31,674 bases of DNA from an uncultured Synechococcus sp. (GTDB lineage Bacteria > Cyanobacteriota > Cyanobacteriia > PCC-6307 > Cyanobiaceae). Positions 1 to 7,368 of the stretch are shown one piece after another. The stretch covers positions 1-31,674 of the forward strand of contig CAJWZN010000003.1 of the NCBI GenBank assembly GCA_913050105.1, given 5' to 3'. Each line of letters starts with the position of its first letter. The stretch's first letter is position 1. Both the position numbers and the translations under genes were made by a program. The notes below the pieces were generated by a model. The model had not been told where the DNA came from. It did not search any database and saw nothing but the letters and a program-made list of their open reading frames with translations.

Positions 1-429
1 CAGCACGGCCTCGATGGCCTGCAGCAGGCCGAGGGCCTTCTGGTCCGCCGCCTCGTCCGCCGCCGCCGCGTCCGGCTGGGCCAGCCGCCCCACCAGGATC
101 TTGTGCTGCCCCTTCAGCTTGGCCACCTGCAACTCAAGGGCCTTGATCTGGGCCTCCAGCTTGGCCGCCTCGCTCACCACCATGCTCTGGTCTTCCGCCA
201 TCCGGCGCTTGAGCTCAGCGCACACCTTCAGCAGTTCGGCCTGGCTCTCGCCGGCCCAGGGCAGGTCCAGCTGGAGGGTGGCGCGCTGGCCATCTTCGAA
301 GTGAACGGTCAGGAACACCCGGCCGCGCACCTCATGGACCCGCCATCCGTTGCCGTCCTGGCCCTTCAGCCCTTGGCGCATGGCGGCCACCCATGCCGGA
401 GTCTTCTTTTTCCTGGGAGTTGTTGTCAC
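1..429 (-). CDS. Probable tyrosine recombinase (integrase), N-terminal part, cut by window edge
   Basis: A leftward frame stays open for 143 codons from a GTG at 429 to the left edge. The first residues are basic (TTTPRKKK). They are followed by a segment with GWRVHEVRGRV, a DGQR turn and LPWAG, which resembles the arm-type DNA-binding N-terminus of phage-like integrases in marine picocyanobacteria. Residues about 65-143 are Ala/Glu/Lys-rich and probably coiled coil. The catalytic Arg/His/Tyr domain would lie outside the window, so the assignment rests on the N-terminus and on the position beside a tRNA gene. No in-frame ATG exists between the upstream stop and the GTG; the first downstream ATG is at 381. 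No good ribosome binding site is visible. It could instead be another DNA-binding protein of a mobile element. Confidence 0.62.
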   Translation of the reverse strand, partial: MTTTPRKKKTPAWVAAMRQGLKGQDGNGWRVHEVRGRVFLTVHFEDGQRATLQLDLPWAGESQAELLKVCAELKRRMAEDQSMVVSEAAKLEAQIKALELQVAKLKGQHKILVGRLAQPDAAAADEAADQKALGLLQAIEAVL

Positions 430-473
430 ACCTGAACCCAGCCTGACCGGCTGCCTTAAATCGATGCCCTCAC

Positions 474-504
474 GTTTGCATAGGCATTTGCAAAATGCAA
501 ACAA
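474..504 (-). promoter_or_regulatory. Nested dyads overlapping a putative integrase promoter
   Basis: GTTTGCAT (474-481) and ATGCAAAC (495-502) form a perfect 8-bp inverted repeat. Between them lies the self-complementary TTTGCAAA (487-494), and GCATTT/AAATGC (484-489/493-498) forms a further nested dyad. On the minus strand a TTGTTT (-35-like, 499-504) and a TATGCA (-10-like, 477-482) lie 16 nt apart, so the dyads cover the whole promoter. This is the expected geometry for repressor, excisionase or recombinase arm binding; which protein binds is not visible. Confidence 0.45.
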
Positions 505-577
505 AACGGTGTTTCAAGTGAAGTCAAGCGTCACGGGGTGAATCCCCGGAACGCTGTCTGTGAATGGTTTTTGTAAA

Positions 578-602
578 CGCCCCCTGATGGATTCGAACCA
601 TC
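578..602 (-). other. Candidate attachment site at the tRNA-Arg 3' end
   Basis: The T-arm and acceptor end of tRNA-Arg face the integrase gene, which starts about 150 bp away and reads away from the tRNA. Integrative elements of this kind usually recombine in the tRNA 3' half and restore the gene on insertion. The second copy of the site would be at the far island end, outside the window, so this is inference from position. Confidence 0.4.
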
Positions 603-651
603 GGCCGACTGCTTAGAAGGCAGTTGCTCTATCCAGCTGAGCTAAGGGAGC
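578..651 (-). tRNA. tRNA-Arg (anticodon UCU)
   Basis: The minus strand folds as a complete 74-nt tRNA. The acceptor arm is GCTCCCT paired with AGGGGGC and one G-T pair, with discriminator G. The D-arm region is AGCTCAGC..GGATAGAGC. The anticodon stem ACTGC/GCAGT encloses CTTCTAA, giving anticodon TCT for AGA/AGG codons. The T-arm contains GTTCGAATC. The 3' CCA is not encoded, because TTTACA follows the discriminator. The gene is intact although it appears to border an integrated element. Confidence 0.95.
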
Positions 652-725
652 ATTTGTACATCTTGCCAGTTCCCCTCTATCTGGAGGTCTAATCCCAGCT
701 GTGCTTCTAAGCTGATGGGCTCTGC

Positions 726-1535
726 ATGGCAACGATGGCTCCGCGTCGTCTCAGCGACAGCGAGAAGCAGGACCTGGTGGGTCGCTACAAGGCTGGCGAG
801 TCCACAGCAGCTCTGGCTGCGGCCTTCGGATGCAGCCCCAACACGGTGAGCCGTACGGTCAAGTCCCTGTTGCCACCGGAGGCCTACGCGGCGCTCAAGG
901 CAAGCCGTCAGAAACATGGCACCACCGCTGCAGCTCCATTTGAGGAAGCCTCGGTTGAGGCCACTTCCGTCCAGGAGCCGACAGCCATCCCGGAGAGCCC
1001 TCCGATTGCTGTGGCACCGGTTGTTGAAGAGGTGAGCGAATCCGAGCCGGATTCAGATTCAGAGGAAGCCGCAACTCTGGCCCTGGATGATGCGGAGGAC
1101 TTCGCTGAGGAGGTCGATGACACCGACGAGGAGGAGGACTCCTCGGCTTCTGATGTTTTTACGGAGCTGGTTCCTCTGGCGGGGGTGGAAGACATGGGCG
1201 GTCATTCCACATTCGCGGTGAAGCCCTTCGCACCGGATCTGCTTCCAGCCAGCGCTTACATGCTGGTCGACAAGGTGGTTGAACTGGATGCTCGTCCGCT
1301 GCGGGATTTCCCGGATATTGGTGCTCTCGACGCTGCCGAGCTGGATTTGCAGGGAATTTGTCTCTTCGCCAGCCCTCGGGCTGCCAAACGCCAATGCGGG
1401 CGTAGTCAACGCGTGATCAAAGTGCCCGATACCGGTGTCTTCGGACTCACAACGAATTATCTGGTTGCCCGTGGGATCACACGCCTGGTGATGGATGGAA
1501 GTGTGATGGCACTTGATCGAACAGCCCAGGACTGA
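726..1535 (+). CDS. Conserved HTH protein with acidic linker and C-terminal domain
   Basis: The 269-residue product has three parts. Residues 8-50 carry a resolvase/transposase-like helix-turn-helix (KAGESTAALAAAFGCSPNTV) that could bind DNA. Residues about 72-148 are strongly acidic and low-complexity (ESEPDSDSEE, DDTDEEED). Residues about 150-269 form a compact domain with PLRDFPD, a basic AAKRQCGRSQRVIKV and GITRLVMDG. I recognise it as a type of conserved hypothetical found in picocyanobacteria, without a known role. It diverges from the tRNA by about 75 bp. Two ATG starts are possible (726 and 735); neither has a clear ribosome binding site. It may be a regulator or chromosome-associated protein, but no function can be assigned. 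Confidence 0.85.
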   Translation: MATMAPRRLSDSEKQDLVGRYKAGESTAALAAAFGCSPNTVSRTVKSLLPPEAYAALKASRQKHGTTAAAPFEEASVEATSVQEPTAIPESPPIAVAPVVEEVSESEPDSDSEEAATLALDDAEDFAEEVDDTDEEEDSSASDVFTELVPLAGVEDMGGHSTFAVKPFAPDLLPASAYMLVDKVVELDARPLRDFPDIGALDAAELDLQGICLFASPRAAKRQCGRSQRVIKVPDTGVFGLTTNYLVARGITRLVMDGSVMALDRTAQD

Positions 1536-1556
1536 CGACCTCCTGCCGACCGTGGC

Positions 1557-1787
1557 TCAATATTTTCTTGCTTCCGGGAGCAGGATGGCGACTGCGCTGC
1601 CGCCACTGATCACACCGATCACCAGCGAAACGCCGACGAGAAAGCCGCTGGGCAGCGATGCGGAACGGAATGATCCAACCCGGAGGCTGTGGCGATCTGA
1701 GAGGTTCTGAGCCCCAAGGCAGAGCAGCACTAACAGCAGCGTTCCTGTTCCAAGGCTGAACAGCAGCAGACGCAGGCGCAGGAACAA
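1557..1787 (-). CDS. Small two-helix membrane protein (LapA-like)
   Basis: The 76-residue product has a hydrophobic segment at about residues 3-25, a short polar loop (QNLSDRHSLRVG) and a second helix at about 46-70 (LPSGFLVGVSLVIGVISGG). This layout resembles LapA/DUF1049 proteins of the inner membrane, but the match is by pattern only. The start is a TTG at 1787 preceded by GAGG with an 8-nt spacer, which supports this choice; no ATG exists nearby. It lies about 20 nt downstream of rsmI on the same strand and is probably cotranscribed. The role is unknown. Confidence 0.68.
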   Translation of the reverse strand: MFLRLRLLLFSLGTGTLLLVLLCLGAQNLSDRHSLRVGSFRSASLPSGFLVGVSLVIGVISGGSAVAILLPEARKY

Positions 1788-1807
1788 CAGTCAGGCCTCG
1801 ACTTGCC

Positions 1808-2665
1808 TCAGTCTGCCGCGTTGTGGTGAATCAGTCCGTAAAGCCGCCGCCGGGAGATGCCGGTCTCACTCGCCACCTGGCGCGCGGCCGAGCTTGCACT
1901 TGTTCCGGTCTGCATGGCTGTATTCATCCGATCCAGCAGGGTGGCATCGTCCAGCTCGATCTCAGCTGTCACCGGGCAGCCCCCCAGCACAAGGGTGCAT
2001 TCGCCTTGAGGGCGGTGCGTTTTGAAGTGGTCCAGCGCTGCTGCAATCGTTGGACCCACCTGTTGTTCGTGCCTTTTGGTGAGCTCCCGTGCCACCTGCA
2101 GCGGTCGCTCTGACCCACACACTTGTTCCAGCTCTTCCAGCAGGGTGAGTAACCGGTGTGGGGCTTCGTATAAAACACTGGTCCGATGTTCGGCTGCAAT
2201 CTCCTTCAGCCTTGTTTTTCGCTCCCGGCCTTTCACAGGCAGAAAGCCCTCGAAGCAGAAGCGTGCGCTGGGCAGGCCACTGCACACCAGAGCGGTTGTG
2301 GCAGCACAGGGGCCGGGGATGCAGATCACCGGATGGCCTGCGGCCCTTGCGGCAGCGGAAAGTTCTTCCCCCGGGTCGCTGATGCCGGGTAGCCCGGCAT
2401 CACTGATCACCGCCAGGCTGTTGCCTTCCTCCAGTAGCTCAAGCAGTTGGGGAAGGCGGGTACGGGTGTTGTGCTGATGAAAGGAGATCTTGCGGCCCCG
2501 CGCCTGCAGGTTGCTCAGCAGCAACCCACTGTGACGGGTGTCCTCACAGGCGATCACATCCACTGCAGTCAGCAGAGCTTTGGCCCGCGCAGAGAAATCA
2601 CCCAGATTGCCAATCGGTGTCCCCACAAGATAAAGATGGCTTGCCGCAGGTTCGTCCCGCTGCAT
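1808..2665 (-). CDS. rsmI: 16S rRNA (cytidine-1402-2'-O)-methyltransferase
   Basis: RsmI uses S-adenosylmethionine to methylate the ribose of C1402 in the 16S rRNA decoding centre. The product has the tetrapyrrole-methylase fold signatures: GTPIGNLGD (about 15-23), EDTRHS (about 41-46) and SDAGLPGISDPG (about 88-99), followed by a Pro/Gly loop IPGPCAATTAL. The C-terminus carries a small helix-turn-helix-like segment (ASSAARQVASETGISRRRLY), as in bacterial RsmI. The length of 285 residues is normal. ATG 2665 is preceded directly by a GTG at 2668, so the start is uncertain by one codon. It is divergent from cysQ with fewer than 30 bp between the starts. Confidence 0.95.
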   Translation of the reverse strand: MQRDEPAASHLYLVGTPIGNLGDFSARAKALLTAVDVIACEDTRHSGLLLSNLQARGRKISFHQHNTRTRLPQLLELLEEGNSLAVISDAGLPGISDPGEELSAAARAAGHPVICIPGPCAATTALVCSGLPSARFCFEGFLPVKGRERKTRLKEIAAEHRTSVLYEAPHRLLTLLEELEQVCGSERPLQVARELTKRHEQQVGPTIAAALDHFKTHRPQGECTLVLGGCPVTAEIELDDATLLDRMNTAMQTGTSASSAARQVASETGISRRRLYGLIHHNAAD

Positions 2666-2694
2666 CACAATGGCCAGCGCTTGAATCGATTCTG

Positions 2695-3609
2695 ATGCCC
2701 AGCCCCGCCGTTCTGCCTTCCGGTGTCAGCCAGGACGCACTGCTTGCCGAATTGCGTCGCCTCAGCTGGGGTGCCGCCGACATCCTGAGGGCCTATGCGC
2801 GGGGGGAGCAACCGCCCCATGGTTTCTCCAGGGCACTGAGTGTCGATGACGGTGGCGAAGGCCCAGTGTCTGCTGCGGACCTGGCAGTGAATCAGTGGCT
2901 TCTGGATGGTTTGACAGCTGCATTTCCCAATGCGGACTGGACACTGCTGAGCGAGGAGACCGCCAAGGACCAGCTCACGGAGGGCCAGCCCCTGCCGGCC
3001 GAATGGCTTTGGATTCTTGATCCCCTTGATGGCACCAAGGATTTTTTGCAGGGCACAGGTGAATACGCCGTTCATCTGGCGCTGGTGAAAGGAAAACGTC
3101 CTGTGATTGGGGTTGTGCTCCTGCCTGAAGCTGATGAGATGTGGATCGGCATCATTGGAGAGGGTGCCTGGTGTGAAGACCGTCAGGGGAAGAGATCTCC
3201 CGTGCGCTTCAGCCAACGCAACCATGTAGCGGAGCTGATTTTGGTGGCCAGCCGCAGCCACCGCGACGATCGCCTGGAACAACTGATTGCTGCCCTTGAG
3301 CTGGGCGGTTCGAAGGCGGTGGGCAGCGTTGGTTGCAAGGTCGCCACAATTCTCCGTGGCGAGACTGATCTGTATGTTTCCCTGTCTGGCCGCAGTGCTC
3401 CAAAAGACTGGGATATGGCTGCTCCAGAGGCAGTTCTGCTGGCTGCAGGTGGGCGGTTCACCCATGCAGATCAGGCTGAACTCACTTACAACACGGGTGA
3501 TGTGCGCCAGGCGGGTTGTCTGATTGCGAGCCATGGAAAAGCCCACGCCGAGCTCTGTGAGCGTGCGACGCGGGCCATGGCAGAGATTGATCCCGGCTTT
3601 CAGGTCTGA
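2695..3609 (+). CDS. cysQ: 3'(2'),5'-bisphosphate nucleotidase, inositol monophosphatase family
   Basis: This enzyme removes the 3'-phosphate from phosphoadenosine phosphate, the by-product of sulfate assimilation and sulfotransfer. The Mg-dependent, Li-sensitive phosphatase motifs are present: LLSEET (84-89), WILDPLDGTKDF (106-117) and DWDMAAPEAVLLAAGG (238-253). The 304-residue length fits the family. I chose ATG 2695; the frame stays open upstream, but an earlier start would run into the oppositely oriented rsmI. It converges on pnp with only 7 nt between stops. Substrate preference within the IMPase superfamily cannot be fixed from motifs alone, so an inositol or fructose bisphosphatase-like activity is also possible. 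Confidence 0.88.
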   Translation: MPSPAVLPSGVSQDALLAELRRLSWGAADILRAYARGEQPPHGFSRALSVDDGGEGPVSAADLAVNQWLLDGLTAAFPNADWTLLSEETAKDQLTEGQPLPAEWLWILDPLDGTKDFLQGTGEYAVHLALVKGKRPVIGVVLLPEADEMWIGIIGEGAWCEDRQGKRSPVRFSQRNHVAELILVASRSHRDDRLEQLIAALELGGSKAVGSVGCKVATILRGETDLYVSLSGRSAPKDWDMAAPEAVLLAAGGRFTHADQAELTYNTGDVRQAGCLIASHGKAHAELCERATRAMAEIDPGFQV

Positions 3610-3616
3610 AACCTGA

Positions 3617-5782
3617 TCAGTTGAGCGGTGCCACCGGGGTGGGTTGAGGCTCCACCGCGGTGCTGTCACCGCTCTGGGGCACACCGCGCAGGGTGAGATT
3701 GATGCGGCCGCGGTTATCGATTTCGCGAACGCGAACAGTGACCTCGTCGCCCACTTTCACGACATCCTCAACCTTCTCAACCCGCGCTTCCGACAGCTGG
3801 GAGATGTGGATCATGCCTTCCTTGCCGGGAAGGATTTCCACGAAGGCACCGATCGGAATAATCCGAGTGATCGAACCTGAGAACACCTCACCCTCATTCA
3901 CTTTGCGTGTGAGGCCTTCGATGATCTTCTGGGCTTCCTCGGCGGCAGCCCCGTCATGGGAAGCGATGGTGACGATTCCACCGTCTTCGATGTCGATCTT
4001 GGTGTTGGTGCGTTCGGTGATGCCCTTGATGGTGCGACCACCAGGACCGATCACCGTGCCGATCAGCTCAGGGTCAATGCGGAAGCTGAGCAGGCGCGGA
4101 GCGTGAGGAGACAGCCCCTCACGCGGGGTGTCAATGGCCTCGAGCATCTTCTCGAGAATATGAAGACGAGCCGGGCGTGCCTGGGTGACGGCTTCGGCGA
4201 TTGTTTTCACCGGCAGGCCGGTGATCTTCATATCCATCTGCAGGGCGGTGATGCCTTTTTCGCTACCCGCCACCTTGAAGTCCATGTCACCCAGGAAGTC
4301 CTCAATGCCCTGGATGTCGGTGAGGATCCGAATTTCCTCGCCTTCCTTGATCAGACCCATGGCGGCACCGCTCACTGGAGCCTTGAGAGGCACACCTGCA
4401 TCCATCAGTGACAGCGTGCTGCCGCAGACGGATCCCATCGATGTGGAGCCGTTGGAGCTCAGTACCTCGCTCACCACCCTCACCACGTAAGGGAAGGTGT
4501 CTTTCTCAGGCAGCACTGGAAGGATGGCGCGCTCGGCCAGGGCTCCATGCCCAATCTCGCGTCGTCCGGGAGAGCGCATCGGACGTGTTTCGCCGACGGA
4601 GTAGGGAGGGAAGTTGTAGTGATGCAGGTAGAGCTTTTCGGTGTTGGGGTGAAGGTCATCCATCTCCTGGGCGTCACTGGGTGTTCCCAGAGTTGCTGTG
4701 GAGAGCACCTGCGTTAGACCCCGTTGGAACAGGCCTGATCCGTGCACGCGCCGGGGCAGCACTCCAGCAAGTGCGCTGATGGTTCGCACCTCGTCGAGTC
4801 CGCGACCATCCACACGCTTGCCGTCCTTGAGGATCTGTTGGCGCATCAGGGTTTTGGTCAGAGCTTTGAAGCTGTTCCCCAGCAGCTTCGAGCTTGCTGT
4901 CACGGCCTGACGCACAGCATCGTCCTCCTTGAGGCCAGCGATCTTCTCGGAGATCTCTGCCTTGACGGCGTCCAACGCGGAGTCGCGCTCCTCTTTGCTC
5001 TGATCGAACTTCTTGAGCACCTCGCTGATCGCTTTGGTGCAGTTTTTATCGAGATAGGTCGGAACTGTTTTGTCTTCAGTGGGTGTTTCAGGTTTGACCT
5101 GCGTGATGCCCAGATCCTTCAGCAGCTGCTCCTGGGCCTTGATCAATTCACAGATCGCTTCGTAACCGAAGTCGATTGCTTCGATGACGTCCCCTTCCGG
5201 CAGCTGGTTGGCACCGGCTTCCACCATCACCACACCGTCGGGTGTTCCAGCGACAACTAAATCCAGGTCGCCTCGTTCAATTTCGCGGTAACTGGGGTTG
5301 AGCACGAAGTCATCGCCCAACAAGCCGACCCGCACCGCAGCCATGGGGCCATTGAAGGGAATACCGGCCAAGAGGGTGGCGATTGACGCGCCGGTCACAG
5401 CCAAAACGTCTGCTGGAACTCGTTCGTCGAGTGAAAGGCAGGTGGCAACGATCTGCAGGTCATCCCGCATCCATGCGGGGAACAGGGGCCGCATCGGCCG
5501 ATCGATCAACCGGGCGGTAAGCGTGGCTCGTTCGGGTGGGCGGCTTTCCCGGCGCATATAGCTGCCTGGGATGCGACCGGCTGCGTACAGACGCTCTTCG
5601 TAGTCGCAAATCAGCGGGAGAAAATCAATACCGTCGCGACCGCCTGATCGGGTTGCGGTCACGAGCACGGCTGTATCACCGCATTCGACCAGAACAGATC
5701 CGCCCGCCTGCGGGGCGAACCGGCCTGTGGTCAGTCGAATCTCTCGTCCATCAAAGGAGATCGACTGGGTTTGTCCTTGCAC
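3617..5782 (-). CDS. pnp: Polyribonucleotide nucleotidyltransferase (PNPase)
   Basis: PNPase degrades RNA 3' to 5' by phosphorolysis and adds heteropolymeric tails; in cyanobacteria it is the main tailing enzyme. The 721-residue product has two RNase PH domains (about 12-145 and 330-545) joined by a helical linker. The second contains GRREIGHGALAERA and the metal-site segment FLGDMDFKVAGS. A KH domain follows (IGTVIGPGGRTI, about 565-580), then an S1 domain (about 631-699, with GAFVEILPGKEGMIHISQL). The start is a GTG at 5782. It lies downstream of rpsN on the same strand, with an intrinsic terminator between them, so it probably has its own promoter at about 5783-5837. No RNase E-binding tail is recognisable. 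Confidence 0.97.
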   Translation of the reverse strand: MQGQTQSISFDGREIRLTTGRFAPQAGGSVLVECGDTAVLVTATRSGGRDGIDFLPLICDYEERLYAAGRIPGSYMRRESRPPERATLTARLIDRPMRPLFPAWMRDDLQIVATCLSLDERVPADVLAVTGASIATLLAGIPFNGPMAAVRVGLLGDDFVLNPSYREIERGDLDLVVAGTPDGVVMVEAGANQLPEGDVIEAIDFGYEAICELIKAQEQLLKDLGITQVKPETPTEDKTVPTYLDKNCTKAISEVLKKFDQSKEERDSALDAVKAEISEKIAGLKEDDAVRQAVTASSKLLGNSFKALTKTLMRQQILKDGKRVDGRGLDEVRTISALAGVLPRRVHGSGLFQRGLTQVLSTATLGTPSDAQEMDDLHPNTEKLYLHHYNFPPYSVGETRPMRSPGRREIGHGALAERAILPVLPEKDTFPYVVRVVSEVLSSNGSTSMGSVCGSTLSLMDAGVPLKAPVSGAAMGLIKEGEEIRILTDIQGIEDFLGDMDFKVAGSEKGITALQMDMKITGLPVKTIAEAVTQARPARLHILEKMLEAIDTPREGLSPHAPRLLSFRIDPELIGTVIGPGGRTIKGITERTNTKIDIEDGGIVTIASHDGAAAEEAQKIIEGLTRKVNEGEVFSGSITRIIPIGAFVEILPGKEGMIHISQLSEARVEKVEDVVKVGDEVTVRVREIDNRGRINLTLRGVPQSGDSTAVEPQPTPVAPLN

Positions 5783-5798
5783 GTCGGTTTATGTCCGC

Positions 5799-5818
5799 TT
5801 GACAGAGATATCTTGACA
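5799..5818. repeat. Tandem TTGACA direct repeat upstream of pnp
   Basis: TTGACA occurs at 5799-5804 and 5813-5818 on the plus strand (TGTCAA twice when read toward pnp), a 14-bp period around the palindrome AGATATCT (5806-5813). It lies 17-36 bp upstream of the pnp GTG. It may be part of the pnp promoter or leader or a site for a tandem-binding regulator. The spacing does not fit the HLR1 element of RpaB. Confidence 0.3.
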
Positions 5819-5837
5819 CTTCGCGGTTATTTCCGAC

Positions 5838-5865
5838 AAAAAAAGGGAGACCTTGAAGCCTCCCT
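5838..5865 (-). terminator. Intrinsic terminator downstream of rpsN
   Basis: On the minus strand AGGGAG (5865-5860) and CTCCCT (5849-5844) form a 6-bp stem, extended by a G-T and a C-G pair, with a short loop. It is followed by an unbroken run of T (5844-5838). It lies about 30 bp after the rpsN stop and before pnp, so it should end or attenuate rpsN transcripts. Confidence 0.75.
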
Positions 5866-5897
5866 GGTTCCATTTGAACTAATACGGAAACTGATAA

Positions 5898-6200
5898 TTA
5901 CCAGCTGGACTTGACCACACCGGGAAGTTCACCTTTGTGTGCGCGTTCGCGAAGCTGGTTGCGGCAGAGGCCGAAATCCCGGTAGTAACCACGCGGTTTG
6001 CCGGTGGCCCAGCAACGGTTGCGAATGCGGTTGGGTGCGCTGTTGCGGGGCAAGGCCTGGATTTTGCGATGAATTTCCAGGCGATCCATGGGATCTTTCG
6101 CAGCGTTGAAAGCTGTCATTAGTGCTGCACGCTTTGCCGCATAACGCTCAGTCAGCTTCTTGCGCTTGACGTCGCGGGCAATCATCGACTTCTTGGCCAT
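5898..6200 (-). CDS. rpsN: 30S ribosomal protein S14
   Basis: The 100-residue basic protein starts MAKKSMIARDVKRKK and ends GELPGVVKSSW, and includes NRIRNRCWATGKPRGYYRDF, the classic S14 core. It binds 16S rRNA in the head of the 30S subunit. It is the long, zinc-free form: the CxxC pairs of zinc-binding S14 are absent. It lies outside the main ribosomal-protein operon, between rseP and pnp. A terminator follows at 5838-5865. Confidence 0.98.
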   Translation of the reverse strand: MAKKSMIARDVKRKKLTERYAAKRAALMTAFNAAKDPMDRLEIHRKIQALPRNSAPNRIRNRCWATGKPRGYYRDFGLCRNQLRERAHKGELPGVVKSSW

Positions 6201-6258
6201 GCAGCTCTGGAGCGGCGGAAGATTGGATGGTCACCATACATGCCTGCAGGCCTGATCA

Positions 6259-7344
6259 TCAGCGGTGACCCATCAGCTGCTGCACCACAGACAACTGGGT
6301 TGTGTCGCGAACAATCAAAACCAGCGTCAGCCCCACGATCAGCACAAAACCCGACTGTGCCACCGCCAGCTGCAGTCGTTCCGGCACGGGTTTTCCGCGC
6401 AATCCTTCGAACAAAAGCAGCAGCATCTGCCCGCCATCCAGGAGGGGCAAGGGCAGGGAATTCAGCACGGCGAGATTGATCGAGATCAGAGCCATGAAAA
6501 GCACCAGGCCGGATCCACCCTGTTCACTCAATTGAGCACCCATCTCAACGATTTTCACGGGGCCGCTCACCTGGCTGGCTGTTGCCTTGAAGTTGGTGAT
6601 CAGGCCGCCGTATCCCGCAACGGTCTGTTTCAACAGCTGTTGAAATTCCTCCCCTGTCCGACCAAGCAGCTCACCAGGCCCCTGCGCAGGTCGATTGACG
6701 CCACTGAAATTGGCCTGAAGCTGAGCGCCGATTCGACCTTGACCCTGCTGGTTGAACGGCTGCAACGTGATGCTTTCGCGTTGCTGATCCCTCTCTCGAA
6801 CCAGCGTCAGTGGCACTCCGGGGGCCTGTTTGATTCGCTCAACCATCGCCTGTACTCCGCTCTGGCCGGCAGCGAGAGCCACATCATTGATTTCCAAGAC
6901 CCTGTCGCCTGGCTTCAGGTCGGCTTGTTCGGCCGCCCCATCCGGTTGGACAGCCACCACCAGCACACCAGGGTCCGGGGGGGCCGGCAGCCCGACAATG
7001 GCTGCCTGGCTGAACAGCACGACAAAAGCCAGAAGCAGATTGGCCAGCACCCCAGCGGCAATCACCAAGGCTCGTTGGGGGATGGGGCGATTGCCGAGAA
7101 GGTCAGGGTCGTCTGGGTCGATATCGCTGCTCTCGTCGTCATCGGGAAAGGCGACAAACCCTCCCAGGGGCAGAGCCCGGATCGCATAGGTCACCCCACG
7201 ACGCTGGCGTTTGATCAGGGCTGGCCCGAAACCGATCGAGAAACCGCTGACGCGAATGCCCTGAAGCGTGGCCGCCAAGAAATGTCCGGCCTCATGAACC
7301 ACGATCAGCACGGCCAGAACGGCCAGGGCTGCGAACACGTTCAT
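6259..7344 (-). CDS. rseP: Site-2 protease, RseP/RIP metalloprotease
   Basis: This intramembrane zinc protease cleaves membrane-anchored substrates such as anti-sigma factors and remnant signal peptides. The zinc motif HEAGH is at residues 17-21 in the first helix. A single PDZ domain spans about 125-195 (GAAEQADLKPGDRVLEINDV). The second active-site segment NSLPLPLLDGG is at 295-305 in the third helix, and a last helix lies at about 330-348. The length of 361 residues fits one-PDZ cyanobacterial members. It follows serS after a 24-nt gap on the same strand and lies just upstream of rpsN. The physiological substrate in cyanobacteria is not evident from the locus. Confidence 0.95.
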   Translation of the reverse strand: MNVFAALAVLAVLIVVHEAGHFLAATLQGIRVSGFSIGFGPALIKRQRRGVTYAIRALPLGGFVAFPDDDESSDIDPDDPDLLGNRPIPQRALVIAAGVLANLLLAFVVLFSQAAIVGLPAPPDPGVLVVAVQPDGAAEQADLKPGDRVLEINDVALAAGQSGVQAMVERIKQAPGVPLTLVRERDQQRESITLQPFNQQGQGRIGAQLQANFSGVNRPAQGPGELLGRTGEEFQQLLKQTVAGYGGLITNFKATASQVSGPVKIVEMGAQLSEQGGSGLVLFMALISINLAVLNSLPLPLLDGGQMLLLLFEGLRGKPVPERLQLAVAQSGFVLIVGLTLVLIVRDTTQLSVVQQLMGHR

Positions 7345-7368
7345 GCCTGCTTTAGTTGCGCGGTCGAA

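Noticed and set aside
14..541. Overlapping rightward frames at the left edge
   Set aside because: They lie antisense to the integrase frame, have low-complexity Ser/Ala/Leu content and show no domain; the minus strand reads as a coherent protein.
2665..3684. Leftward 339-codon frame antisense to cysQ
   Set aside because: The plus strand carries all IMPase motifs; the antisense frame is a by-product of GC-rich codon use.
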